DNA of 64,000 nt from Flaccisagitta enflata (taxonomy: Eukaryota; Chaetognatha; Sagittoidea; Aphragmophora), in contig OZ231127.1 in the NCBI GenBank assembly GCA_965153355.1, positions 13,640,001-13,704,000 of the forward strand, read 5' to 3'. The position numbers and the translations under genes were made by a program. The first letter of the stretch is position 1. The number at the start of each line of letters is the position of its first letter. Shown piece after piece: positions 23,255-36,085 of the stretch. The notes beneath the pieces are model-generated. The model saw only the letters and a list, made by a program, of their open reading frames with translations, was not told the origin of the DNA and searched no databases.

Positions 23255-23505
23255 TGGAAGCGGAAGCGGAAGCGGAAGCGGAAGCGGGTGGAAGCGGCAC
23301 TTTCTCACTTGAAGCGGAAGCGGAAGCGGAAGCGGTTTTCAGAATCTTAGTGGAAGCGGAAGCGGAAGCGGAAGCGGTGTTTAAAATTTTGGTGGAAGCG
23401 GAAGCGGAAGCGGAAGCGGAAATTTAAAATCAAATGGAAGCGGAAGCGGAAGCGGAAGCAGATACAGTGGAAGCGGAAGCGGAAGCGCCGAAAGCTTCCG
23501 CTTCC
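23255..23505. repeat. GGAAGC subterminal array, left
   Basis: Blocks of four GGAAGC hexamers separated by short AT-rich spacers, ending in an inverted GCTTCCGCTTCC. Open frames (Glu-Ala repeats; Arg-Phe on the other strand) are repeat read-through. Confidence 0.9.
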
Positions 23506-23739
23506 ACCTATACACATTATTAGGCTTGAGCAATTGTATAAGATAATAAGATTAAGATATTGTTGTGTATTTGGTTTTGCCAATATATGTAACTATTTAA
23601 TACACTATACAAGACAATGCAGTAATAAAAGAAACAGTAAGGAAAAAAATCAAGGGAGAGTCAAAAACAAAACAAAACAAAATCAGTTAGATAAATAATC
23701 ATTCAAGATTCTGAGAAGAGAATAAGTAAAAGTGATAAA

Positions 23740-24154
23740 TAAAGAAGAGGAAGAAAAAGAAAATAAGGATTAAGTAAAAGTAAAAATGGATAAAAGATTA
23801 AGAAAAGGAAGAGGAAGAGGAAATTGTGTGAGTTTAAGTGACTGAAAGAAAAAGGAAAAGAGGAGGAAAAAGAGGAAGAATAAGATGAAGAGGAAAAGGA
23901 AGAATAGATAATAAGATTTTTGGTGAGTAAAGATTAAGGGAGAGGAAGAGGAAGAGGAAGAGTTAGTAGAAGATAAAGAAGAAGAGGAGGAAGAAGAAGA
24001 ATGCACATCTGTTATAGAGAGAGTGAATAGCTAGACATCTAGGGGTGAAGAAGAGGATAAAAAAAATAAAGATATAGATAAAAGAAGAAAGAAAAAGAGA
24101 GAAAGAGAAAGAAAAAAAAAGAGAAAGAAAGAGAAAGAAAGAAAGAGAGAGAAT

Positions 24155-24250
<96 letters not shown>
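23740..24250. repeat. Purine-rich tract with (AG)n and (GACA)n
   Basis: GAGGAAGA-type purine sequence passes into about 75 bp of (AG)n near 24160-24230, then ACAG repeats. The Ser-Leu and Phe-rich minus-strand frames are artefacts. Confidence 0.9.
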
Positions 24251-24252
<2 letters not shown>

Positions 24253-24562
24253 CATACACATACACACAAACAAAAAAATAAAAGATAAACAAACATAGCT
24301 AAAACATCTAACAATAGCTATAAAAAAAAATATTTATCAAATCAAAAAAATGAAAATATCTATATGCAGCATTTATTCAATCCAGTTTAAAAAATCATTA
24401 AAACATATACACTTTTATTAATACTTAGTTCATTATTATCATATTTGTTTGTTACTTTGCCTGCCTATCAGTCATGCTCATCTCTTGAAATGCAAACTGG
24501 CCATTTCAATAATCATAAATCTAAATTTGACTGTTGAGATAACAAATTATTTTTAAGTTTTT

Positions 24563-24790
24563 TTAGTCGCGTGCACGCGACTCTACAACCCGCTTTGTCT
24601 GTCTGTCCGTTGGTCCGTCAGTCCATCTGTCGGTCTGTCCGCCGGTCTGTCCGACGGTCCGTCACACCTAACTTTTTTTGGGTTTTTGCGGTCTTTGGCC
24701 TCACTGCTCCTGCCCAAATGATGAAGTGACCTCAAATACAGCCCCTGCCCACCCGCACGCGACTGTGGTAGCCAAGTATCCGGCCTTGTT
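24563..24790 (-). mobile_element. HLE copy inside the hAT element
   Basis: Perfect GTCGCGTGCACGCGAC, CTACAACCCGCTTTGTC stub, CGTC/CGGT array, GCGGTCTTTGGCCTCACTGC, CCCGCACGCGACTGTGG, CCGGCCTTGTT. One of the cleanest copies. Its insertion postdates the hAT element. Confidence 0.9.
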
Positions 24791-25069
24791 TTCATGGTGA
24801 TATTGTATTGTACTTTTTACTTATTCATAGTTACGAATAAAATACCTTGTAGCCTTTTTCATTTTTACTAACTTCATTTTTATATCATTTTTATATCTAT
24901 AGTTAAGGGTTTTCATGTAAGTATTATAACTATACTTTTCACTTAAAAAAGGTTTATTTTTATTACTCAAGATTCTTGTGAATCAAGAGCTATTGAAATT
25001 GAACTTCTTTTATGTTATAAGATAAGATGAGACAATATAGGCTTTATATAGTGGATGTGATAATAGAAC

Positions 25070-25275
25070 TGGAAGCGGAAGCGGAAGCGGAAGCGAAAGC
25101 GGAAGCGGAAGCGGAAAAAAAAATTGAAATGGAAGCGGAAGCGGAAGCGGAAGCTTTAAAAAATTTTGAGATGGAAGCGGAAGCGAAAGAAACAATTTGA
25201 ATGGAAGCGGAAGCGGAAGCGGAAGCAAAAAAAAATTTGAAAATAGAAGCGGAAGCGGAAGCGGTCCAAAAATTT
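25070..25275. repeat. GGAAGC subterminal array, right
   Basis: Same hexamer blocks as 23255-23505, separated by AAAAAAATTGAAAT-like spacers, next to the right hAT terminus. Confidence 0.9.
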
Positions 25276-25794
25276 GGCGCTTCCACATCACTACTCACGC
25301 CCATCGAGTGAATTACCGAAGAATGAAGCCACTTAATTCTGCAATTTCATTCTTAAAACGGGAAGAAAGAAGAAAAAAACTTGCCTTTGCGCCTAAGGCT
25401 TATCTGCAAGTAATTGCATCAACGGGACAACGAATTGCTCGTAGTGAAGTTGAGCGAGAAAGCTGGCACGCACGCACGTACGCACGCAAACAGACTTATA
25501 CAAAGACGTATACCATAAAAAATGGTTTTGAAAATGAGAAAGACCCGCTAATTAGAATGAAACAGACAAACAAATACACAAACAAACACGCAGATATGCA
25601 CAGACCCATAAAGAAACAGATAGACATAAAGGTCAAAATGCCACTGAATAAAGTCGACATCAACATGAACCGTTTTTCGATTTATTGGGCCATGAGGGAA
25701 GGAGTACAATATTTTATCGGGCTCACTAAGCTGGCTAAATCCTTGTGCAACCAGCGTGGTGATATCGTGTAAATCAAACAAGAGGTCGACCATG

Positions 25795-25890
25795 ACAATA
25801 CATCGGACCAACCAACCAATTGACTTACCAACAAACCAACCAACCAACCAACTAACCAACCAACCAACCAATCGACTAACCAACCAATCT
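25795..25890. repeat. (CAAC)n-like tetranucleotide repeat
   Basis: ACCAACCAACC repeats interrupted by AATTGAC. 25302-25794 before it is unassigned; a 191-codon open frame there has no recognisable features. Confidence 0.8.
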
Positions 25891-25989
25891 AAGAACGTAG
25901 TTTTCGAGAAGAAGGAGGTTAATGTGGCAGGTTTTAAGTGACGAAAGAGTCATAAAATCGTTTGGCTCCAAATTCCACAAGGCCTATTC

Positions 25990-26480
25990 GGATGTATGAG
26001 GACGCTCGAAAGGGGGGAGGGGCCGTGGGTGTATGGGGAGGGACGTAAGGGATCCTAATTCCACAAAGCCGGATTGGATGTATGAGGAAGCTCAAAAGGG
26101 GGGAGGGGCCGTGGGTGTATGGGGATGGACGTTAGGGATCCTGATTCCACAAAGCCAGATTGGATGTATGAGGAAGCTCGAAAGGGGGGAGGGGCAGTGG
26201 GTGTATGGGGAGGGACGTTAGGGATCCTAATTCCACAAAGCCGGATTGGATGTATGAGGAAGCTCAAAAGGGGGGAGGGGCCGTGGGTGTATGGGGAGGG
26301 ACGTTAGGGATCCTAATTCCACAAAGCCGGATTGGATGTATGAGGAAGCTCAAAAGGGGGGAGGGGCCGTGGGTGTATGGGGATGGACGTTAGGGATCCT
26401 AATTCCACAAAGCCGGATTGGATGTATGAGGAAGCTCAAAAGGGGGGAGGGGCAGTGGGTGTATGAGGAGGGACGTCAGG
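25990..26480. repeat. 86-bp minisatellite
   Basis: About 5.7 highly similar copies of an 86-bp unit with GGATCCTAATTCCACAAAGC, GGATTGGATGTATGAGGAAG and GGGGGGAGGGGCCGTGGG. Each unit contains an ATG-initiated frame of similar sequence, but 86 is not a multiple of three, so no long repeat protein results. Confidence 0.95.
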
Positions 26481-26665
26481 GACGTCAGCCATTGTACCTG
26501 TTTGTCGGACGCACACCCCTGTTGGACTCAAGCCCATGTAGAAAAGGAAGAAAAAAAGGGAAAAAAATAAAGGGAAAAGAAAAACAGGCGATAAAGCATT
26601 ATAAAGAAAAGAATGAGCGGAACTGAGATTTGTTTTATCCAAATAGGCTTTAATTTTCGATATTA

Positions 26666-26893
26666 CTATCTTGCTAATAAATATATCACCATCTGAAAAG
26701 AAGCATCAACTTTGAAAAAGTATTGCTTCTAAACAAATAAAGCTACAATTATCAGATTGGTCTTATTTTTTTCATTTGTTTGAACTCTTTAAAATGCGAC
26801 CAGTCTGGTAATTGTAGCTTATTTATTTAAAAGCAGCTCTCTCCCAAAGATGATGCTTCTTTTCAGATGATGATATATTTATTAGCAAGATAG
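26666..26893. mobile_element. 228-bp TA-flanked MITE
   Basis: Inverted ends CTATCTTGCTAATAAATATA and complement; arms continue through CATCTGAAAAGAAGCATC, giving a foldback. Flanked by TA on both sides. Tc1/mariner-type by its duplication. 26480-26665 unassigned. Confidence 0.75.
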
Positions 26894-27262
26894 TAGAATG
26901 TAGTGTACGATGGAAAATGACTAAATAGCTCTGTAAGACATGTAACTGGATGCCGACAGCCCTGCAAGATTCCGCGCTTTACACTTACGGGAGGGGTAGA
27001 GAGATAAATGACCCAAAAGCAATTTGACAGGGAATGAGCTTGATAACTGTCCATTACAGCTTTTAACTAGTAACCGACCAACTCGCCGTACGACCAATCG
27101 TTATAGTGACTTTTACATAATCTTTTGCATGATATGGAAGTCGTTCGAAAGAAGGGCTTGTTAAACAAATTGAACTCTATAACCATTTTGTCAATCGCAG
27201 CGCGTTAGGAGAAGTTAATAGTTAGGAGACACGACTCACAAGGGAAGTATTTGATAGACTAT

Positions 27263-27263
<1 letters not shown>

Positions 27264-27328
<65 letters not shown>

Positions 27329-27405
27329 AGCGAGAGCGAGAGCGAGAGCGAGAGCGAGAGCGAGAGAGAGAGCGAGAGCGAGAGCGAGAGCGAGAGAGAG
27401 AGAGA
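27264..27405. repeat. (AG)n-(GAGAGC)n microsatellite
   Basis: About 56 bp of AG followed by GCGAGA hexamers. The Arg-Glu/Ser-Glu open frame across it is repeat-derived. 26894-27263 before it is unassigned. Confidence 0.95.
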
Positions 27406-27628
27406 TCTAAAATTACGCAAAAGGAAGCGAAATCAAAGAAGAAAAGCGGAAAGAAGCGGAACGAATCGACTTTTTGCCTCTACGCTTAGTTCTAGTAGGC
27501 GCTCAGTTCTTGTACTATCTTGCAGAAAAAAAAGTGTTTCTTTACATTAAGCTTTATACCTTTTGAAATATTGGAAAGACAAATGGAGCCCTTCAAATTT
27601 GCAAGCCATCTGCGCAAACCTCGTTCTA

Positions 27629-27882
27629 CTATCTTAATGGGTTTGAAGCTATCTCATTTTGATTGAAGTTTGGTCTTTCAAAGGTTCCATAATTTGACTT
27701 TCTCGTATTTTTTTTTCCGTTTCTGTTGGCGCAACATAAGCATTCCAGCTATTTCAAGATTATGGTCACTTGAAGATGAAAAATAAAAAAAGTTTTCTAC
27801 TGTACAAAAAAGTTAAGTATTCATTTTTTTGTTAATAAATGCACTGTTTTTGATAAGCAAAAGATTTATTTTTCCAAGATAG
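27629..27882. mobile_element. Possible TA-flanked MITE
   Basis: CTATCTTAATGGG on the left and CCAAGATAG on the right between TA dinucleotides. Related ends occur at 26666 and near 27514. Internal complementarity is weak, so the call is tentative. Confidence 0.4.
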
Positions 27883-28016
27883 TAGTAAGAGGCGCTGCCG
27901 AGACAAGCCCTAGTCACCCAACGTGACGCTTAAGACTGCAATAAACCTCGTCAGGGCGAAAAGAAGGAAAAGAAGAAAAAAGAAGAAAAAAGAAGAAAAA
28001 AGAAGAAAAAAGAAGA

Positions 28017-28386
28017 ACAAGGCCAACACCTATAAGTCGCGTGCGAGACTGACAGACTAAGAACAACTTAGAATGGCTTAGAATGACTTAGAATGACTTT
28101 CAATGACTTAGAATGACCTAAAATGATGCAAAAGGTCTTAAAATGACTAAAAAACCTAATGACCAAAAATGACTTAAAATAACTTGAAATGACTTAAGAT
28201 GACTTAAAATGACTTAGAATGACTCAAAATGACTTAGAATAACTATAAACGACTTCAAGTAACTTAAAATGACATCAGAGTTGACGTTATACTACAAAAA
28301 AGTAAAGTGTGACGGACGGACAGACCGACGGACCGACGGACGGACGGACCGACAAAGCGGGTTGTAGAGTCGCGTGCACGCGACTA
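28017..28386 (+). mobile_element. HLE copy, AATGACTTA variant
   Basis: ACAAGGCCAACACCTATAAG start with half-site GTCGCGTGCGAGAC; the middle is an AATGACTTA/AAAATGACTT array, the complement of the AAGTCATTTT variant. It ends with a (GGAC)n array and GGTTGTAGAGTCGCGTGCACGCGACTAAAA. Preceded by an AGAAGAAAAA repeat at 27965-28014. Confidence 0.85.
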
Positions 28387-28975
28387 AAAAAGAAAGAATC
28401 AGAGGGAAGAGAAAGAGAAAAAGAAGAAAGAGTAAATGAACAAAGGAACCCCCCATGATGGTCGCATCTACATGAGGAAGATAGTAAACTGATAAACCAA
28501 CAATATAACACAATTTCACAGTCACTGATGAAATAACGACAGGCGTTAACAAAGAACATCGGTTATTGATTTCTCACATATGTTACAGAAATCACCGACC
28601 CCATTGAATTACATTTGTTCTTTAATCAAATCCGCCATTATGAGCATATTATTGAAGATGGGCAAGTCATTTTAAGCTTTGGAATCTATTTCAAAACTCA
28701 AGATTTTTCTTCATAAAGTGTGTCGCTTTACTGATTAACATGTTTAGGCAAATGAACGAGGCATAAGATAAACAAAAAAATCCAAATAAGCAGTAGTCTG
28801 TGTGAATAATGATAGATTTTCACATGAACAAACTCCTTTAAAGAGAAAAAAAGCGAGAAGAAAGGAAATAAGATCGTAAAAAACAGAAAAAGGAAAAAAG
28901 AAAAAGGAAGAAAGAAAGTCTCCGAGGTCGAGTGAGCGCGTAACTTCCCTCATTCCTTTTTTGGATTTCAACAGC

Positions 28976-29515
28976 AACAACCACAAACCACCAACTTAAT
29001 GTGGATGTGATGACAACAAACAACCAACTGTGGATGTGATGACAACAAACAACCAACTGAGGATGCAATGACCACAAACAACCAACTATCTGTGGGTGCG
29101 TCGACCACAAACAACCAACTGTGGATGTAACTACCTCAAACAACCAACTAACTGTTGATGCGATGAAAACAACTGTGGATTCGATGACAACAAACATCCA
29201 ACTGACTGTGGATACAACGACCAAAAACAACCAACTATAGGTGCGACGACCACAAACAACTAACTGTAGATGTAACTTCTACAAACAACCAACTAACTCT
29301 GGGTGCGATGACAACAAACAACTGTGGGCGCGATGACAACAAACAACCCACTGTGGATTCGATAACAACAAGCCACCCACTGGCTGTGGATATAACGACC
29401 ACAAATAACCAACTGTGGATACAACGACCACAAACAACCAACTGTGTATACGACGATCAAAAACAACCAACTGATTGTGGGTGTGACGACCACAACCAAC
29501 TAGCAGTAAACATCG
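28976..29515. repeat. About 31-bp minisatellite, AACCAACTGTGGATG units
   Basis: About 16 degenerate copies of CAACTGTGGATGCGATGAC plus CACAAACAAC. Frames on both strands are repeat-derived. 28387-28975 before it shows no gene. 29516-30311 after it is also without recognisable features. Confidence 0.9.
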
Positions 29516-30311
29516 TCTAGTAAGTAGTTGAAAGCGCGCACTTTGAACCACGGAAAGGGGATGAGCTGACCTTCCTTGTGTTGAGGTTGTCTTTCTAAGA
29601 ACTGGCTAACCATTGTCTCATAAGGGGGGAGTTACTGGTGACAACGCTTTGTGGCCGTGGAAAGGGTTCTTCTGGTGACAACGCTCGAGATGGCTTTGCT
29701 TACGTGCAATGGATGGGTTTTTATAGTTAAAGGTTCCAATGGGAAATAGATAAAGATGATCTCTGTCAAAGTTGCGTGGATGTGGATTGGAATGATGAGT
29801 CCATTTCAGTATTGATAGTTCTATCTAGATGAAAAAGGTCAAAGAAGGTTACTTATCTGCAATACCATCTAAATTAAGAATCTATGATTGGTGGAACAAT
29901 GTCCCCAACTATACCCAAACTGAAAAAAAATGGAAGAGGGCCTTGTGAGCCCTCACTGACTAGTTACTACGCGCATCACTCATAGTTTTCCATTTAGCAA
30001 AACTAACTTAGCAAACATCCATTCTGAGTCTAACTCAAAACAAAATAGCTAAGGGCAAATGATTGTTACCTGCGAAATGATGATTAGGTGATATCTGAAA
30101 AGCTTGGATGTTTTAACAGGGTGAAAGGGTTTTACATTCTTGGAACTAAAAGGGGTCACATGTCAGTCCGTGTGTCAGTCTGCTGACAGTGGGTTTGTCA
30201 GTAACGGTTTTATGATAGTTGTATATCACCTCGGGGCTTTAAAATCAAAAGTTGTCAGAGACTTTAAGTTCTGGAGATGTATGCAACATTTCATAGTACA
30301 ATATGCCTAAA

Positions 30312-30476
30312 ACAAAGCTGGATACACAGCAATCCAGTCGTGGTCGGATGGGCTGGAGCAGTAGCGCAAAAACCGCTACCCATTCAGAAATATTTTGGAT
30401 GGACCGACGGACCTACCGACGGACCGACCGACGGACCGACCGACATGGCAAGGTTTAGAGTCGCGTGTCCGCGACT
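30312..30476 (+). mobile_element. HLE copy, GTCGCGGAC subfamily
   Basis: AACAAAGCTGGATACACAGC start, half-site CAGTCGTGGTCGG, CGCTACCCATTCAGAAATAT box, GGACCGACC array, end GTCGCGTGTCCGCGACTAAAA. 30477-30990 after it is unassigned. Confidence 0.8.
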
Positions 30477-30999
30477 AAAAATTTGGCGATTATCAGATGT
30501 CAAGAAATTGGCGCGCCGCCCCTTTCATATTCCACAAAAAATGTACAGGAAGGATTTTGACCATTAGGGTTCCCTATACTTTACTGTGGAAAAGGGGAGG
30601 GAGGATCGGTGCCCATTTCCTGACATCCAATGACCAAATTTTTTTTTGTGCACTGTATCATGAAACGGTGTCCACATCTCTTGAACTTAAAGGCTCCATC
30701 GATTTATAGTCATCAAGCTCCGGGCTATTGTATATCATACATGCAATGTATCATGGTTCTTCGATGTTGCTGGTGCAGTCTGAATTTCGTTCATTCATTC
30801 AAATTCGATGACAATTGACTGAATCAGTCCTAAAGTGTTGACGCTGTGAGCTTGTGAGCCATGTCCGATTAAATCTAAAAGTGGGAATCATACAGATTTT
30901 TTTTTACAGTGTGAACGGTGGTTCAGGTTAAACAACTGAAGAGTGGGCTTGTAAATTGTTGAACTCGGCTTGATCTGTCTGAGCTCTAAATAGCTATCT

Positions 31000-31142
31000 T
31001 CCTTTCTCTCCTTCTTTCTCTCTTTCTTTTCCTCTGTCTTGATTTCTTTTCTTTCTTCTTTCTTTCCTTTCATTCTTTTTTCTTTCATTCTTTTTTCTTT
31101 CTTTCTTTTTTTCTTTCGTTCTCATTTTTCTTTTCCATTGTG

Positions 31143-31232
<90 letters not shown>

Positions 31233-31735
31233 TTTCAATCTGTCACTGTTTCCTATTTCTTTTGGTCAATGTTTGTTTCTTTTTTTTTCTTGCGTTTTCA
31301 TCTTTTTTTATTTTTTATTTTTTTTTTTATTCTTTTTCCCCCCTTTGTCCGTCCTCTTGTCTTTTTTGTCTGGTATCGAATGGCCTATCTGTGTCTTCTG
31401 CATCTCCCTTTCTTCCTTTCCCCCTTCCTCTCTTTCTGTCTTTTTTTTTTTTTTTCTTTTTTTCTTTTTTTCTTTTTTTCTTTTTTTCTTTTTTTCTTTT
31501 TTTCTTTTTTTCTTTTTCCTCTTTTTCCTCTTTTTCCTCTTTTTCCTGTTTTTCTTTTTCCTCTTTTTCCTGTTTTTCTTTTTTTCTTTTTTTCTTTTTT
31601 CCTTTTTTTTTTCCTCTTTTCCTCTTTTCCTCTTTTCCTCTTTTCCTTTTTTTCTTTTCTTTTTTTTCTTTCCTTCTTTCTTTCTTTCTTTCTTTTTCTT
31701 TTTCTTTTTTTCTTTTCTTTTTTTTTCTTCTTTTC
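31000..31735. repeat. (CTTT)n and T-rich pyrimidine tract
   Basis: A (CTTT)n microsatellite at 31141-31240 is flanked by CTTTTT and CCTCTTTT repeats. All Phe/Ser and Lys-rich frames are repeat-derived. Confidence 0.95.
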
Positions 31736-31738
31736 TTT

Positions 31739-32199
31739 TGGGCAGCGGCTGAAAGTCGATGACCTGTCTCACACATATGGGGGATTTTCTCCTTCTTCTT
31801 CTTCTACGTACCCCCCTCCCCCCAGCCTCGAGGCCCATATCTCAGCCTCGAGGCCCATATCCCAGCCTCGAGGCCCAAATCCTAGTCTTGAGGCCCAAAT
31901 CCCAACCTCCAGGCCTAAATCCCCACCCCAAGGCCCAAATTCCAGCCTCAAGGGATTTGGGCCTCAAGACTGGGATTTGGGCCTAGAGGCTGGGATATGG
32001 GCCTTGAGGCTGAGATATGGGCCTCGAGGCTTGGGGAAGGGGGGTGGGCGGAGGAGAAGAAGAAGGAGAAAATCCTCCATATGTGTGAAAGCATAGGTCA
32101 TCGACCCCTTCGGGGCCGCTGCCCTGCTCCCCCCTCAACTTCAACCACAACCTACTTAAGCAGGGCACGGGTACCGCTGACCATCTAACGCTTTTGCGA

Positions 32200-32200
<1 letters not shown>
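31739..32200. mobile_element. Family B element with CCTCGAGGCCCAAATC array
   Basis: The inverted repeat CGATGACCTGTCTCACACATATGG and its complement at 32073-32103 enclose about 19-bp CCTCGAGGCCCAAATCCC units, first in one sense and then the other. Outside the right arm come CGACCCCTTCGGGGCCGCTG, GGGTACCGCTGACCATCTAA and CGCTTTTGCGACTA, a small hairpin plus CTA as in HLEs. Relatives at 36480, 46030 and 49575. Confidence 0.75.
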
Positions 32201-32588
<388 letters not shown>

Positions 32589-33160
32589 CCAGGTTCCTCC
32601 CTCCCACTTCTCTCACAGTTTATTTGACAGGTGCACGACCACAATTTCTGTGTCGGTTTTTTTTTTCTTTTTTTTATTTGGTAGGCAATCAAAAGTGGTG
32701 AAATGGACCCAAAAAAAACCTCGTCGTTCGTTTCAACTGCGGCGTTGTTATTCTCTGTCACGGCGCTTTAAACGTTGTCTTCATTCTCCAACTTTTGACA
32801 TCTCATTCCACAACTCAACAGTTGGAAACAAACATTCGTCGAGTCTTGTTAGATGCGTCATCGTCATCATATTAGAGGGTCTGACCGTCGGTTTGTTTCG
32901 TTCCCCCGCGTTATTTCAATTCAACCACCATAAAATGTACGTACTTTCTGTCTCGAAGATTAGAATAATATCCCCCCCCCTATCCCTCCCCCATTCTTTT
33001 TTTTCCTTGTTACAGACTACATTTTGCGCTTGGCTTTGTATCAATTTGCCTACAGAGCAACGACGTGTGAAGTGAGAACTTCACCGTTTATGTGACTCTC
33101 CTGTCTCTCTCTTGCCACATCCAAAGCGTCTAGTGTGTTTTTTCTTTTGATCTCTTTTGT

Positions 33161-33383
33161 TAGGGGCACGCGACTCTGTATAAACTACTTGTCGGTTGGT
33201 CGGTCCGTCCTTCAGTCCATCACCAAGTTCTTCATGAGGATTTTCCGCCCTTGCCTAACCGTCCGCGGCTGGATCATTACAGTGGAGGGAGTTAGATCCT
33301 TTCGTGAATCGGGGATACAAACGCGTCGAAAAAGTATTTTTTGAGCATGATCGCAACCGATCGGTTGTGTATTCGGCCTTGTT
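33161..33383 (-). mobile_element. HLE copy, diverged
   Basis: TAGGGGCACGCGACTCTGTA with a decayed hairpin left stem, CGGTCCGTCC array, CCGTCCGCGGCTGGAT half-site and GTATTCGGCCTTGTT end. Confidence 0.65.
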
Positions 33384-33473
33384 TCATCTGTTTTGTGTAT
33401 CTTTTTTTGTCTGTCTGTATTTGTTTCTATAGTTTTCTTCCTTCTTTTTGTCTGTCTGTATTTCTTTCTATAC

Positions 33474-34190
33474 TAGCTTGGAAAAAAGTTTATCGCATTA
33501 TTGAATCAATAATATTGATTAAGGGGCGTTTTATGGACAATAGGGCGGTTACCTGAAGGGTGAATTAGGCTCAAAATTTAAATTTCCTCCGCCATCTAAC
33601 CATACATGGTACGCGGCATTTGGGCAGTAAATCAGACAAGCAGAGGTCGGTATTTGATCAAGAAACCCGCACGGCAACACAAGTAAAGTTTATGAAAGCA
33701 ATTTTACGCCCATTGAAACTCTATAGTCTTGCCATGTGGGTTTTTTTTCCAGATGCAAATCTCCGCTTGCCTCAATAACTTTCAAAATACGTATGGTTAG
33801 TTGGCTGAGGCGTTCTGAAATTTGACCACATTTGACCCTCCAGGTACCCTCCCTAATGGACAAGATAATACAATTAACCTGTCCATAACAATCTTGATAC
33901 TTGGTCTCGCCCTCCTGGGCCTTTCCAAACACTCTCATGCATCTCAGCATGCTTTCGTACTGCGACTGAACGTATGATAGCGTGATCTTCCTCCAAACTT
34001 TAGCGCGATTCTTTTTAGTCCTGCCATCCATATTGCACATTGTCAACTTTGCCATTGCTTTAATCGGGACCATAGAGATTCGATTAGGTTGAGATCTGAG
34101 GGCTTTTCACACAAAACCCTTAAGGGTCACTTAAGGGTTTCGTGTAAAAACCCCTCTGGGCTGTTCTTAGGCCAACTGGAGAAGTGTTTG
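33474..34190 (-). pseudogene. Tc1-like transposase relic
   Basis: On the minus strand near 34060-34110 one frame reads SDLNLIESLWSRLKQW, which matches the conserved DLNPIENLW block around the last catalytic acidic residue of Tc1/mariner DDE transposases. After a frameshift, another frame gives the C-terminal part ending GETKY, near 33890-33990. The upstream catalytic domain and DNA-binding domain are absent or unrecognisable. The outer end TACTAGCTTGGAAAAAAGTT near 33473 may be its inverted repeat. It is interrupted by a hAT MITE. Confidence 0.7.
33541..33855. mobile_element. hAT-type MITE with 8-bp duplication
   Basis: 315-bp foldback starting TAGGGCGGTTACCTGAAGGG and ending in the complement-like GGTACCCTCCCTA. 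Exact 8-bp duplication ATGGACAA at 33533-33540 and 33856-33863. Arms share ACCCGCACGGCAACAC with the element at 11876. Confidence 0.9.
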
Positions 34191-34575
34191 AGCTTTGACA
34201 CTGTGCCTTTAATTTGGAAAGAAGTCGAAGAATACCTTCGGCTTTTTGAGACCTACGGCGGAATTGGATTTTCCCTTTTTCTCATGGGGAGTTTGGGGAA
34301 GTTGATTTGCTTTTCAAGCCGAATGACACTACACATGAAATTAATATCTAAGAAAGAGCTAATTCTCCTCTTTCAGATGACGCCAAGCAGAATTCTGTGC
34401 GATCATTAGTTATGGAGCTATGATTTTTTTAATCTTTATTTATTTTTTCGCATTTTTCCTTTTTTTCCCAAAGATCAATATTTTTTATTGACCTTAATTT
34501 TGGACTTTATGTATCATGAAAAAAGAGTCAAAATGACACTAGCATTTTACCCTGCTTGCTCATACTCTGTCTGTC
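34190..34575. repeat. Dispersed repeat E, copy 1, next to (GT)n
   Basis: AATTTGGAAAGAAGTCGA to CCCTGCTTGCTCATACTCTG, including AAGAAAGAGCTAATTCTCCT and CCCAAAGATCAATATTTTTT. Aligns along its length to 42716-43080. Its right boundary runs into CTGTCTGTCTG and then a microsatellite in both copies. Confidence 0.75.
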
Positions 34576-34588
34576 TGTTTGTCTGACT

Positions 34589-35170
<582 letters not shown>

Positions 35171-35531
35171 CAGCATTTACGACTTTTTTCCTAGGCGATT
35201 AGCCGCCTTTATTGTAGCATTGCTTCGATGAAACAGCCATCTTCAATGAACCGCGTTTTGAAAATGCCATTTTATGCCATTTTTCTAAAGAGGTACCTAA
35301 CTTCATTCAACTCTCATTTATAAACGGTTAGATGCACAATAACACGGTTGGCGCCAACTGCTAGATAATTCAAAGACGTTTCAAAATCTCACCAATTTTT
35401 CTCACATTCTTTGATTTGTAAAGGAGATATGAGGCTTCAAGTGATGCGATAAACTAATTTCCAAGGTTGTAGTTTTCTTCCTCTGTCCGTCCGTGTGTTT
35501 GTCTCTCTGTTTCTCTGTCGTCCTGTCTCGT

Positions 35532-35656
<125 letters not shown>

Positions 35657-35800
35657 GCAGTCGATAGAATTCACGCCCAGAGCATCAAAGGCGTCAGCCA
35701 AATCAGGTGTCGACAAAAGCATCATGTTACTGCGCGACTTTTGTATCAGCGCCGGGTGCACACTGTACCAGTCTCAAATCGATACTCGTCTGGTAATGTA

Positions 35801-36085
<285 letters not shown>

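Larger units (their letters stand above)
23247..25293. mobile_element. 2-kb non-autonomous hAT element with GGAAGC arrays
   Basis: Perfect 8-bp duplication CTCACGCC at 23239-23246 and 25294-25301. Inverted ends TAGTGATGTGGAAGCG and CGCTTCCACATCACTA. Arrays of GGAAGC lie inside each end (about 23255-23505 and 25070-25275), in the same sense at both ends apart from short inverted blocks at the termini. The interior contains a purine tract, (AG)n and an inserted HLE; there is no transposase. The TA(G/C)NGATG start and subterminal hexamer clusters resemble the Ac-type organisation of hAT elements. Confidence 0.92.

Noticed and set aside
24240-24260. CRISPR-like repetition in several short direct-repeat arrays
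   Set aside because: Repeats here are contiguous or degenerate without constant spacers, and the DNA is animal.
25197-25772. 191-codon + strand frame crossing the hAT right end
   Set aside because: It begins in the GGAAGC array and crosses the element border and target duplication; no domain is recognisable.
26033-26626. Series of near-identical 62-codon frames
   Set aside because: Each comes from one 86-bp repeat unit; the period is not divisible by three.
29235-29551. Minus-strand frames with Cys/Trp-rich repeats
   Set aside because: Read-through of the 31-bp AACCAACTGTGGATG minisatellite.
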